A stretch of DNA of 55,139 nt, taken from positions 1-55,139 of the forward strand of contig JAFSWO010000044.1 of assembly GCA_017450165.1 (NCBI GenBank), written 5' to 3'. The position numbers and the translations under genes were made by a program. The notes below the pieces were generated by a model. That model searched no databases and was not told where the DNA came from. It worked only from the letters and a program-made list of their open reading frames with translations. Numbering within the stretch: position 1 is the stretch's first letter; each line of letters opens with the position of its first letter. Positions 23,617 to 31,191 of this stretch are shown piece by piece. This DNA comes from Bacteroidales bacterium. GTDB taxonomy: Bacteria; Bacteroidota; Bacteroidia; Bacteroidales; UBA932.

Positions 23617-23625
23617 ACGATTATC

Positions 23626-23928
23626 CTATTGAATTTCAAACAGATTCAGGAAACCGGTCATCATAAAGACGCTACGGATGGCGGGGGTGATATTGCGAAC
23701 AATCACCGTGCCGCCCTTCTCTGCAGCAGCTTTGCGGAGGGTGAGGAAAATACGAAGTCCCGAGCTGGAGATATATTCGAGCTCCGTGCAGTCCAGGATG
23801 ATGGTTCCGCCGGCAGCCCCTACCAGCGTTTCCACATCGTTCGCGATATCCTGCGAAGCAGGCGTATCAAGCCGGCCGCGCAGCTGGGCCGTCACTTCGT
23901 TTTCTTGTTTGGTAATAATTACTTCCAT
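23626..23928 (-). CDS. STAS-domain anti-sigma-factor antagonist-like protein
   Basis: A 100-residue single STAS domain (SpoIIAA/RsbV type). The strand-turn LDCTELEYISSSGLRIFLTLRK (residues 45-66) contains the usual phosphorylatable serine in the SSSGL region (Ser54-56). In partner switching this protein is phosphorylated by a HATPase kinase and dephosphorylated by a PP2C phosphatase. Both activities are predicted on the protein encoded 4 bp upstream. Bacteroidota have no SigB-type regulon as in Bacillus, so the final target is unknown. Confidence 0.92.
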   Translation of the reverse strand: MEVIITKQENEVTAQLRGRLDTPASQDIANDVETLVGAAGGTIILDCTELEYISSSGLRIFLTLRKAAAEKGGTVIVRNITPAIRSVFMMTGFLNLFEIQ

Positions 23929-23932
23929 GGGT

Positions 23933-26128
23933 TTATATTTTTTTGATCATTGTCAGAATATTCTTGTCGTCGCGACGCTCATAGGAAACCTCGTCCATGA
24001 TGGTCCGGACCAGATGGATGCCGAGTCCGCCAATGGGACGCTCTTCAACCCCTGCATTGAGATTGACATCGGGAGCGGCCGTGGGATCGAAGGGTTTTCC
24101 ACTATCTATAATCTTGAAAATCAGGGAATCGGGCTCAATCGTGGCCTCAACTTCCACACTGGCCCGCGTCCCTTCCGGATAGGCATAGAGCATCACGTTG
24201 ACCACCGCCTCTTCGAGCGCCAGATTCAGGCTCGTCGTCACTTCGAGCGATACCTGTTTCTCTTCTGCCACCGATTCTACGAACTCAGCCAGCGAAGGGA
24301 CTTCCTTGATATCATTGTGCAGGACAATCCGGCGGACATCGCTGGACTGGTCAGGGTGACCCAGATAGTGGATGAAGAGCAGGGTGAGGTCGTCGCTCTG
24401 CGGTGCATCGCCCACATATTCGGTAACGGCTTTCCGGATGCTGTCCAGATGCGCGTCGGCACTCTTGCGACCGTGAAGGACGACTTCCACACGCTCCTCG
24501 CCGAACTGCTCGTGCGCAATGTTTTCAGCCTCGGTGAGGCCATCCGTGTAGAGGAACAGCGCGTCGTCATAACAGAGTGCGATCTCCTGGTCGCGGAAAT
24601 CCATTCCGCCCACGATGCCGAGCGGAAGATTCGGTTCCACCGGCAGGGGCTGGATGGTATCGGTCAAGGTCAGTGGCGCATTGTGACCGGCATTGCAAGA
24701 GCGCAGATGGCCCGTCTTCAAATCCAGCACGCCACAGAAGAAGGTGACGAACATATTGTTTTCGTTCATGTCAGCCATGCTGTTGTTCATGGCCGTAAGA
24801 ATCCGCTTTGGAGACTCCTCGTGGGCGGAAACGGTGCGGAACATGGTTCGGGTAACGGCCATCACAAGCGAGGCGGGGATGCCCTTGCCGCTCACATCAC
24901 CGACACAGAAAAAAAGCTTTTCGTCACGAATATAGAAGTCGTATAAATCGCCGCCCACCTCCTTGGCAGGGACGATGGTAGCGGACATATCCAGGTCATA
25001 CCGCTCTTTAGACTCCGGGAAAATCTTGGGAATCATGGACATTTGGATGGCACTGGCAATCTGCAGTTCGCGGGCCATCCGGTCCTTTCGCTCATTGAGT
25101 TCCCGGTAACGGACCTGGCTCTTAAACAAGGACCCGAGAATGAGGATCAGCATCCCGATACCAATAATTTGAAGTACGAAGACGATGGTACCGATCTTCC
25201 GGATACTGCCGAAAATCTCATTTTCAGGAATGACGATCGACATGGACCAACCGGTTCGCTCGACAGGCGAAAAATAGACAGAGCTCCTTTTCCCGCCATA
25301 ACTCACCGTCATATTGCCCGCATTGCCCGAGAGCATCGCACGGCTCAATTCTCCGAAGGTCGCCGTATCTTCCATTTGCGATACTACATCCTGCACCGAT
25401 GCCTGCATCACCAAGGAGGTATCGGGGCAAACCATGAAGCTTCCGTTGCGGCTGATCATCATGCTGTAGGCAGATGGATAAACCTTGACACTGCCCACGA
25501 GATCCGTCAGCCAGTTCAGGGAAATATCGGCCGTCAGGACGGCGGCCGTCCGGTTAAACCGGTCCTTGATAGGAAGGGAATAGGTAGTCATCAAGACTTC
25601 ACCGCCACCGACATCGATATAGGGTTCGGACCAATAGCCCGCATCCAGCTCGATAGGTTTCGTGAACCATTCCTGAGAAGGATAATCGTATTCCTCGGTG
25701 GCAAGGGACCGGAAAACCAAGCCTTCCTCCCCTTCATATACATAGGGGGAAAAGAGTTTTCTCGAGCGGAGATATCCGGGGACGAGCGCCACGGTGGAGC
25801 CCATCACCACGGGATTGTCTTCTACAATGCGCTGCGCCACACGGTAAAGGCTGTCCGGAACATTCAGCGCCCACTGGGCAATCCAGACACTGTTGCGGAC
25901 GGAAGCCTCCGTCTGATTGACAATATCCATGATCCGGTTGCGAGTGGCCTCCATCTGGCTTTCCGCACGCATCGAGGCCTCTTCCCGGATTCCTTTCTGG
26001 GAGAAATAGAGCTGGACCAACGCCGTGGCCTCCAGGGTAATGGCCGCCACGATCACCAGCAACAGGCCCATTCGCGCGGAGTGGCGGATCTGCTTTTTAT
26101 CTGATGTGGAAATGACAGAACGTTTCAT
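23933..26128 (-). CDS. Membrane sensor, SpoIIE-type PP2C phosphatase and HATPase fusion
   Basis: A 731-residue protein. TM1 lies at about 19-40, an extracytoplasmic dCACHE-like sensor at about 43-310 (with PSQEWFTKPIE..GYWSEPY), TM2 at about 311-335, then a short coiled helix. The PP2C/SpoIIE domain covers about 375-590 with metal motifs VGGDLYDFY, GDVSGKGIPA, GHNAPL, LYTDGLTEAEN and SDDLTLL. The C-terminal RsbW/SpoIIAB-like HATPase covers about 600-731 with EEAVVNVMLYAY (N box), IDSGKPFDP and GGLGIHLV. Phosphatase and predicted kinase for the adjacent STAS protein are therefore on one chain. It overlaps the kinase-like gene by four bases. Confidence 0.92.
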   Translation of the reverse strand: MKRSVISTSDKKQIRHSARMGLLLVIVAAITLEATALVQLYFSQKGIREEASMRAESQMEATRNRIMDIVNQTEASVRNSVWIAQWALNVPDSLYRVAQRIVEDNPVVMGSTVALVPGYLRSRKLFSPYVYEGEEGLVFRSLATEEYDYPSQEWFTKPIELDAGYWSEPYIDVGGGEVLMTTYSLPIKDRFNRTAAVLTADISLNWLTDLVGSVKVYPSAYSMMISRNGSFMVCPDTSLVMQASVQDVVSQMEDTATFGELSRAMLSGNAGNMTVSYGGKRSSVYFSPVERTGWSMSIVIPENEIFGSIRKIGTIVFVLQIIGIGMLILILGSLFKSQVRYRELNERKDRMARELQIASAIQMSMIPKIFPESKERYDLDMSATIVPAKEVGGDLYDFYIRDEKLFFCVGDVSGKGIPASLVMAVTRTMFRTVSAHEESPKRILTAMNNSMADMNENNMFVTFFCGVLDLKTGHLRSCNAGHNAPLTLTDTIQPLPVEPNLPLGIVGGMDFRDQEIALCYDDALFLYTDGLTEAENIAHEQFGEERVEVVLHGRKSADAHLDSIRKAVTEYVGDAPQSDDLTLLFIHYLGHPDQSSDVRRIVLHNDIKEVPSLAEFVESVAEEKQVSLEVTTSLNLALEEAVVNVMLYAYPEGTRASVEVEATIEPDSLIFKIIDSGKPFDPTAAPDVNLNAGVEERPIGGLGIHLVRTIMDEVSYERRDDKNILTMIKKI

Positions 26129-26955
26129 AGGATGGAAGCGAGTGCATCACGGAAAACCTGCATCGGCTGGTTCATATCGCGCTCAATGATCAAAGTTTTG
26201 AGTCCGGCATACGGGCGAATCTCCGATTCGATATCCGCCAGAGGGCGGTCAGCCCCGAAGTAGGCCGGCGCAAATTGACGCCAGAACTCACGGGCGAGGA
26301 CGCCGGACATATGGAAGGTCTCCTGAATGAAGGGCTCCGGGCTCAAGGTGCAGCAAAGGTAAACCATGGCCACATCAAAGAGGTGGTTGCCATAGCAGAA
26401 ATCCCCCAGATCAATGAAGTACCGCTTGTCCCCCACGAAAATCACATTGCTGTACTGAAGATCGCCGTGAATGGCCGTATCTTCATCCGGGGTATCCGCG
26501 ATAAAGCGGGCGATCCGGTCTTTCTGCGCCTTGGTGAAGAAGGGATTCTCCGCGAGGAGGCGGTAATAACGATCCTTCACGTTCTCAAAGAGTTTTGTAT
26601 CTACTTGCGTCGCATGAAGCTTGAGGCACATATCGGCGAACTCCTGGGCAAACTGATGAACCTTTTCCGGTTCGTCCGCCGTTGCGCGGGAGTAGGATTT
26701 CTTGCCCACGATCCGGTGGAAACGGATGCCGTAACGGCCATCTTCGGTAACCACATATTCGCCGGGTTCCGGGGTGGGAATACCGGACTCATAGACTTTG
26801 CGAGCCAGCAGCATCTCATCCAGCGGCTGCTGGATCTTGCCCGGGAAATAAAGTTTCAGCATCACCGACGGATCGGTCTTGTGGTCATAGCTCTCTCCGT
26901 TGGCGCCGCCGCCGGAAAGGACATAATCGTCGAGGTTTATCCTGATAGGGTCCAT
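26125..26955 (-). CDS. APH-like phosphotransferase (TIGR02172-type), function unknown
   Basis: A 276-residue protein of the kinase-like/aminoglycoside phosphotransferase fold. The catalytic loop HGDLQYSN (residues 163-170) and the metal-binding segment IDLGDFCYG (181-189) are intact, and a Gly-rich N-terminal loop SGGGANGESY with KLYFP (lysine around 34) matches the ATP site. It resembles the TIGR02172 family of putative phosphotransferases. The substrate is unknown; small molecules, lipids or proteins are all possible. It begins directly after the HD gene with no spacer and overlaps the next gene by four bases. Confidence 0.82.
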   Translation of the reverse strand: MDPIRINLDDYVLSGGGANGESYDHKTDPSVMLKLYFPGKIQQPLDEMLLARKVYESGIPTPEPGEYVVTEDGRYGIRFHRIVGKKSYSRATADEPEKVHQFAQEFADMCLKLHATQVDTKLFENVKDRYYRLLAENPFFTKAQKDRIARFIADTPDEDTAIHGDLQYSNVIFVGDKRYFIDLGDFCYGNHLFDVAMVYLCCTLSPEPFIQETFHMSGVLAREFWRQFAPAYFGADRPLADIESEIRPYAGLKTLIIERDMNQPMQVFRDALASIL

Positions 26956-27534
26956 TTATTTGGAAAACACTTGATTGATAAGTTGTTCGAATTCTTGAAA
27001 AGCAAAGGTACCGGAGAGTTCCCGCAGGGCGTCGGCCAAGCCGCGATAATGCCATTCGTGCTCCGCCGGATCGCTTACGTGGAAGAGGCTCCAGAAGGAA
27101 TCGCCCTTCTGCGCATAGTCCCGCGCAATGGCGCGCATGTTGGAAAGCTTGTCACCCAGAGCCACCATCTTGGCATCGCGGGAGGCGCGGGAGAGACGGT
27201 CAATCGCCGCCTGCTTGCGGGCATGCCAGCTCTCCTCTTCGGATACACCGGCCTCAAAAGTGTCGCTCTCGTCGGCCACCAGGTGTGCGATGCGGTCTCC
27301 AAAGGCTTCGCGAAGCTGCTCCACCGTTACGTCGGTGTCCTCTACCGTATCGTGCAGCGCCGCAGCGGCCAGCAACTCCTGGTCCGGGGTCATCGTGGAA
27401 ACGATAGCCACCGCCTCCATGGGATGAACGATGTACGGAAAACCTTTGCCACGACGCTCCGTACCGGCATGCGCATGGACTGCAAAAAGAATGGCACGGT
27501 CCAACAGTTCTGTATCGAGAGGTTTGTTAGCCAT
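26956..27534 (-). CDS. HD-domain protein, probable small alarmone hydrolase
   Basis: A 192-residue protein resembling the hydrolase half of RelA/SpoT: AHAGTERRGKGFPYIVHPMEAVAIV (first His and HP motif, residues about 21-45), AAAALHDTVEDTDVT (HD pair and ED motif, about 56-70) and a later ALGDKLSNMRAI with the last Asp. These are the manganese and ppGpp hydrolysis residues of SpoT and MESH1-like enzymes. There is no synthetase domain; the synthetase is encoded separately 3 bp upstream. It probably removes (p)ppGpp or a related pyrophosphorylated nucleotide. Confidence 0.87.
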   Translation of the reverse strand: MANKPLDTELLDRAILFAVHAHAGTERRGKGFPYIVHPMEAVAIVSTMTPDQELLAAAALHDTVEDTDVTVEQLREAFGDRIAHLVADESDTFEAGVSEEESWHARKQAAIDRLSRASRDAKMVALGDKLSNMRAIARDYAQKGDSFWSLFHVSDPAEHEWHYRGLADALRELSGTFAFQEFEQLINQVFSK

Positions 27535-27537
27535 CGG

Positions 27538-28635
27538 TTATTGGTTCATAAAGGGTAAGTCTTTCGTCTGTTCCACCAGGAATTCAGCCATGCCCTCATT
27601 GCCCTCGTTGGGGCCGTTCAGAGTATCCAGCATAAACCGGAGACCGGCACGGCCGCCACCGTTTTTGAGAATATAGGCCGTGCAGAGGTTCTGCGGAGCA
27701 ACCGCGGACGAAAGAATATCGATATCGGTGAGACCGATCTGGAAGCAAGCAATCTGATAGGCCGCCTCCGAATAGTCCTTGATGAGGTTGGATACTTCTC
27801 CCAGGGTCTTGAAACCCAGCTCTTTGAGGAGCGGAAGAAAACGGGAGAGATCCACCTCTTGGATCTCCGCCTGGTTGAGCGAGGCTATCCTGCGGGTAAG
27901 CCGGGCAAAGGGGTGAATGGAGAGGTAACTGCGGAAGGAATCGCCATCCAGAGGCACCTCATCCAGATTACCGGAAGCCACAAGGCTCTGAACCTGACGG
28001 CGGTAGTCGGAGATCTCGCGGCGGATGCGGCTGAACTCGTCATCCACCAGTTCCAGCATGCCCGCCAGACGGCTGAGATTGCGAAGATAGACCTTGGGGA
28101 TCTCCACGCCGCTCTTGTAGCCGGTATCGTGGTTCATGTTTGCCCAGGCGTGCTGCAACACGGTACGCATCTGCACTTCAAACCGTATCTTGTTGATTTC
28201 CGGGTGTTCCGGATCGTGATAGGCCGACTCGGGAATGCGGCAGATATAGTGAAGGGAGAGGTAGCCGAAGCTGTCTATCTCATGCGCCTTGCGCTTGTCC
28301 ACGGAATTCTCCCAATCTATCTCAAAAAGGCGCTCCAGCACCGATGCGACCTTGTCCACGTCATCTATATAGAAGGTAATGACACGCAGACCGATCAGAT
28401 CGGTCAGATCAAAGATCTCCCGATACTTCCCGCCCTTGCGCAGGATCTTTCCGGTCAGGGATTCTTCCGTCTTTACGCGGTGCTCAACGGCGGCAACGAT
28501 AATACCAGCATCGGCAAAAAAGTCCTTGAGTTTCTGGGGGATGATTTCGCCCATCTTTGCATAGACGGGCAGCAGCGAATGATACTGGTCCAGAATCGAC
28601 TGTGTCAGCGGATCGAGAATCTGTTTGGTGGACAT
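27538..28635 (-). CDS. RelA/SpoT-domain nucleotide pyrophosphokinase with unknown C-terminal region
   Basis: A 365-residue protein. Residues about 45-200 form the RelA_SpoT synthetase domain (PF04607): GKILRKGGKYREIFDLTDLIGLRV (ATP-binding basic loop and catalytic Asp), GYLSLHY and FEVQMRTVLQHAWANMNHDTGYKS, with the Glu and Arg of EVQMRT kept. The usual G-Y-R/Q-S-x-H has Leu in place of Arg/Gln. Residues about 215-365 form a helical extension unlike the RelA TGS/ACT tail; I do not recognise it. It should transfer pyrophosphate to GDP/GTP or another nucleotide. It is first in the six-gene operon and has its own probable promoter. Confidence 0.85.
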   Translation of the reverse strand: MSTKQILDPLTQSILDQYHSLLPVYAKMGEIIPQKLKDFFADAGIIVAAVEHRVKTEESLTGKILRKGGKYREIFDLTDLIGLRVITFYIDDVDKVASVLERLFEIDWENSVDKRKAHEIDSFGYLSLHYICRIPESAYHDPEHPEINKIRFEVQMRTVLQHAWANMNHDTGYKSGVEIPKVYLRNLSRLAGMLELVDDEFSRIRREISDYRRQVQSLVASGNLDEVPLDGDSFRSYLSIHPFARLTRRIASLNQAEIQEVDLSRFLPLLKELGFKTLGEVSNLIKDYSEAAYQIACFQIGLTDIDILSSAVAPQNLCTAYILKNGGGRAGLRFMLDTLNGPNEGNEGMAEFLVEQTKDLPFMNQ

Positions 28636-28655
28636 ATCCGTTATAATAAATCGCG

Positions 28656-28663
28656 TAAAGTTA
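28656..28663 (-). promoter_or_regulatory. Probable -7 element for the alarmone/partner-switch operon
   Basis: TAACTTTA on the minus strand differs from TAnnTTTG only in the last base and lies 20 bases before the ATG at 28635, in the 42-bp gap after galK. Confidence 0.4.
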
Positions 28664-28677
28664 ACGAATTATCGCTC

Positions 28678-29820
28678 TCAAAGTTCATGCGCCCCCGAAG
28701 AAATCACCACCGGGTATACCTTGGGAGCATGGCCGAATGCTGCGGTGAAGCAATTGTGTGCCGCCAGAAGAAAGGCATCATAGCGTTCTTCAGGCACCAG
28801 ATTGATGGTACAGCCGCCAAAACCGCCTCCCATGACGCGACTTCCCGTAACGCCTTGCTTATCAGCCAGTGTGACCAGAAAATCCAGCTCCGGGCAACTC
28901 ACTTCATACAACTTGCTCAATCCCCAGTGCGTCTGGTACATCCGCTCACCTACCGTGACATAATCTCCCCGTTCCAGTGCAGCACAGACATCCAAGACGC
29001 GCTGTGCCTCGCCAATGACATATTCCGCACGCATGGCATCTTCTTGAGAAAGCTCTGCGCGAACCTCTTCCAGCCATTCGAGGCGGGCATCGCTCAAGAA
29101 CTCCACTTCCGGATGGCGCTTTCGGATAACGGCGGCCGCCTGCTCACAGGAGGCGCGCCTACGATTGTAGGCCGACGAGGCCAGTTCGTGCTTGACACAG
29201 GTATCGAGCAGTACCAGGCGATAGCCCTTGGGGTCAAAGGGGAAGTATTGGTATTCCAGCGTCTTGCAATTGAGACGAATCAGCTGTCCCTCCTTTCCGA
29301 AACAGGAGGCAAACTGATCCATGATCCCACACATCACCCCGCAATAGTTGTGCTCGGTAGCCTGCCCGATACGGGCCAGCTCAAAAAGGTCAAAACCATT
29401 GTCATTCAATTCGTTGAGCGCGAAAGTGAAGACGCTTTCAAGGGCGGCTGAAGAGGAGAGCCCCGCACCGAGCGGAACATCTCCGGCAAACACGGCGTCA
29501 AATCCATCTACATGACCTCCCCTTTTGAGCATCTCTCGGCAGACACCAAATACATAGCGCGCCCATTGGCGCTCCGGAAGATCCGATTCGGATAAACCGA
29601 ATTCCGCCCTTTCATCGTAATCCAACGAGTAGAGACGAACCGTTTGCGTATGGTTGGGGCGGATGGCGGCCACGATGGCTTTGTTGATGGCACCCGGCAA
29701 TACGTAACCGCCATTATAGTCGGTGTGCTCGCCGATCAGATTGATTCTGCCTGCTGAAGACCAGCATCTTGCAGTTCCGCCGAAGCGGCTGGAAAACTCA
29801 GAGAGGATACGCTCTTTCAT
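28678..29820 (-). CDS. galK: Galactokinase
   Basis: A 380-residue GHMP kinase of usual length. Signatures: GRINLIGEHTDYNGGYVLPGAIN near the N-terminus, the ATP loop PLGAGLSSSAALE, and RVMGGGFGGCTINLVP near the C-terminus. It phosphorylates galactose at C1 (Leloir pathway). No galT, galE or galM is adjacent. It has its own TATATTTG box and is separated from the next operon by 42 bp. Confidence 0.97.
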   Translation of the reverse strand: MKERILSEFSSRFGGTARCWSSAGRINLIGEHTDYNGGYVLPGAINKAIVAAIRPNHTQTVRLYSLDYDERAEFGLSESDLPERQWARYVFGVCREMLKRGGHVDGFDAVFAGDVPLGAGLSSSAALESVFTFALNELNDNGFDLFELARIGQATEHNYCGVMCGIMDQFASCFGKEGQLIRLNCKTLEYQYFPFDPKGYRLVLLDTCVKHELASSAYNRRRASCEQAAAVIRKRHPEVEFLSDARLEWLEEVRAELSQEDAMRAEYVIGEAQRVLDVCAALERGDYVTVGERMYQTHWGLSKLYEVSCPELDFLVTLADKQGVTGSRVMGGGFGGCTINLVPEERYDAFLLAAHNCFTAAFGHAPKVYPVVISSGAHEL

Positions 29821-29837
29821 AGATTTCTAGTAACGTA

Positions 29838-29845
29838 CAAATATA
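29838..29845 (-). promoter_or_regulatory. -7 element for galK
   Basis: TATATTTG on the minus strand matches TAnnTTTG and lies 17 bases before the galK ATG. The plus strand of this divergent gap shows only a weak box, TACGTTTA at 29882-29889, for the DUF4493 lipoprotein gene. Confidence 0.6.
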
Positions 29846-29949
29846 CGAAAAAACGCGTCTATCCGTTTCCTTACGGATACTTACGTTTAGATTACGCCTA
29901 GTGACGAAGGATTGTGCAGCTTGCGCCCCGAACCAAAACCCGATGCACC

Positions 29950-31005
29950 ATGAAAACATACAATCTGATCCTTTCCGCCGTGCTCCTCTGTACAACCTTC
30001 TCCGGATGCGAATCCGACAGGCAGCAGGGCACACTCATCCTTACGTTTGCCGAGCCGCTCAGCGCAGAACCCGCAACCCGAGCCACAGCGGCCTGTGACA
30101 CCAATGCTTTCCTTCTTACTCTAACCGGGCCTTCCGGAGACACACTATATTGCGGCACCTATGGCCAAAAGCCCACCGCCTTTACCGTTCGAAACGGAAC
30201 CTACGAAATTGAAGTCGTATCCAGATCCTTCTCCGCCCCGGCATTTGACGCGCCGCAGTACGGAGACCGGCAGGTAGCCATCGTTGCCAACGGCCAGAAT
30301 GTGCAGATCGGGCTGTTCTGTAAGCTGATCAATGCCGGCATCCGGTTTACCTTCGCCGATTCGTTCCGCACGCAGTATGGCTACGGGCACCTGCTTCTGC
30401 GAGGCGCTTCAGGTGAACTTCCCTATCGTCTGCAGGAGACGCGCACGGCCTGGTTCCCGCCCGGCAACGTCAATGTGAATTATGTGGAAGGGGCCGAGGA
30501 GCTGGCGTTGTTCAACCGGGTCCTCAAAGCCGGTGAGATTCACGATCTTACGCTCAATGCCTCCAGCGACAAAGCGTCGGCCGGACTCTCCATTCAGGTA
30601 GACACGACCGCCAACGTACTCAGTGAGAACATCGTTATCGGTCCCGGTTATGCAGGAAGCGACGGCAAGACGATGGAGACTGCCTGGGATGTCGCTACCG
30701 CTATAGCTCATCCCGGTGATACCGCCTGGGTCTGGGGATACATCGTGGGCGGAGATCTCTCCACCAGCTCCATCAAGTTCGATCCGCCCTTCGAAAAGAG
30801 CTCGAACCTGGCCATCGCCGCCTTCGCTTCGGAGCGGGAACGAGCCAATTGCTTCTCCGTGGAGCTGTCCAAAACGGCGATTCGCAATTCGCTCAACCTC
30901 GTAGATCATCCGGAAAATCTGGGAAAGAAGGTCTATCTCTACGGAGTCGTTTCCACCTACTTTTCTCTCCCAGGCCTGAAATCCGTTACAGCCAGTTTTA
31001 TATAA
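29950..31005 (+). CDS. DUF4493/DUF6359 lipoprotein
   Basis: The start at 29950 gives 351 residues with lipobox FSGC (Cys20). The N-terminal part (GTLILTFAEPLSAEPATRA, then FLLTLTGPSGDTLYCGTYG) resembles DUF4493, an Ig-like fimbrium-type beta domain of Bacteroidota lipoproteins. The C-terminal third (AWDVATAIAHPGDTAWVWGYIVGG, LNLVDHPENLGKKVYLYGVVSTYFSLPGLKSV) resembles DUF6359, an OB-like fold. It is probably surface exposed; function unknown. It is alone on the plus strand, divergent from galK and followed by a hairpin. Confidence 0.82.
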   Translation: MKTYNLILSAVLLCTTFSGCESDRQQGTLILTFAEPLSAEPATRATAACDTNAFLLTLTGPSGDTLYCGTYGQKPTAFTVRNGTYEIEVVSRSFSAPAFDAPQYGDRQVAIVANGQNVQIGLFCKLINAGIRFTFADSFRTQYGYGHLLLRGASGELPYRLQETRTAWFPPGNVNVNYVEGAEELALFNRVLKAGEIHDLTLNASSDKASAGLSIQVDTTANVLSENIVIGPGYAGSDGKTMETAWDVATAIAHPGDTAWVWGYIVGGDLSTSSIKFDPPFEKSSNLAIAAFASERERANCFSVELSKTAIRNSLNLVDHPENLGKKVYLYGVVSTYFSLPGLKSVTASFI

Positions 31006-31006
31006 C

Positions 31007-31035
31007 AAACGGCCGGCAGAGACTGCCAGCCGTTT
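31007..31035. terminator. Hairpin between the lipoprotein gene and tRNA-Lys
   Basis: AAACGGC-C-GGCAG and CTGCC-A-GCCGTTT pair with one mismatch and a three-base loop. It can end the plus-strand lipoprotein gene and, on the minus strand, tRNA-Lys. The T-tract is short on both sides. Confidence 0.6.
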
Positions 31036-31039
31036 GAAG

Positions 31040-31112
31040 TGATCCGTTTGGGGCTCGAACCCAAGACCCCAGCATTAAAAGTGCTGTGCTCTACCGACTG
31101 AGCTAACGAATC
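31040..31112 (-). tRNA. tRNA-Lys (TTT)
   Basis: A 73-base cloverleaf on the minus strand: acceptor GATTCGT with ACGGATC, D-arm AGCTCAGTCGGTAGAGC, anticodon loop CTTTTAA (TTT) closed by CAGCA/TGCTG, and T-arm GTTCGAGCC. CCA is not encoded. A TACCTTTG box at 31124-31131 lies 11 bases upstream. Confidence 0.95.
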
Positions 31113-31123
31113 TTTTGGGGATG

Positions 31124-31131
31124 CAAAGGTA
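31124..31131 (-). promoter_or_regulatory. -7 element for tRNA-Lys
   Basis: TACCTTTG on the minus strand matches TAnnTTTG, 11 bases before the tRNA 5' end. Confidence 0.65.
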
Positions 31132-31179
31132 TAGATTAAAGTGGAATAATCCAATATTTTTTTCAGTACGCAAAAGTGC

Positions 31180-31187
31180 TAAATTTG
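31180..31187 (+). promoter_or_regulatory. -7 element abutting the helicase start codon
   Basis: TAAATTTG matches TAnnTTTG and leaves only four bases before the ATG at 31192 (a second ATG is at 31195), so the transcript should be leaderless or nearly so. Confidence 0.6.
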
Positions 31188-31191
31188 CGGT

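Noticed and set aside
26125-26955. Aminoglycoside resistance gene
   Set aside because: It has the general APH-like fold but resembles the uncharacterised TIGR02172 type and lies in a signalling operon. Nothing points to an aminoglycoside substrate.
27859-29451. 530-codon plus-strand open frame
   Set aside because: Antisense to the alarmone synthetase gene and galK, crossing both. It reflects GC-rich codon usage on the real strand.
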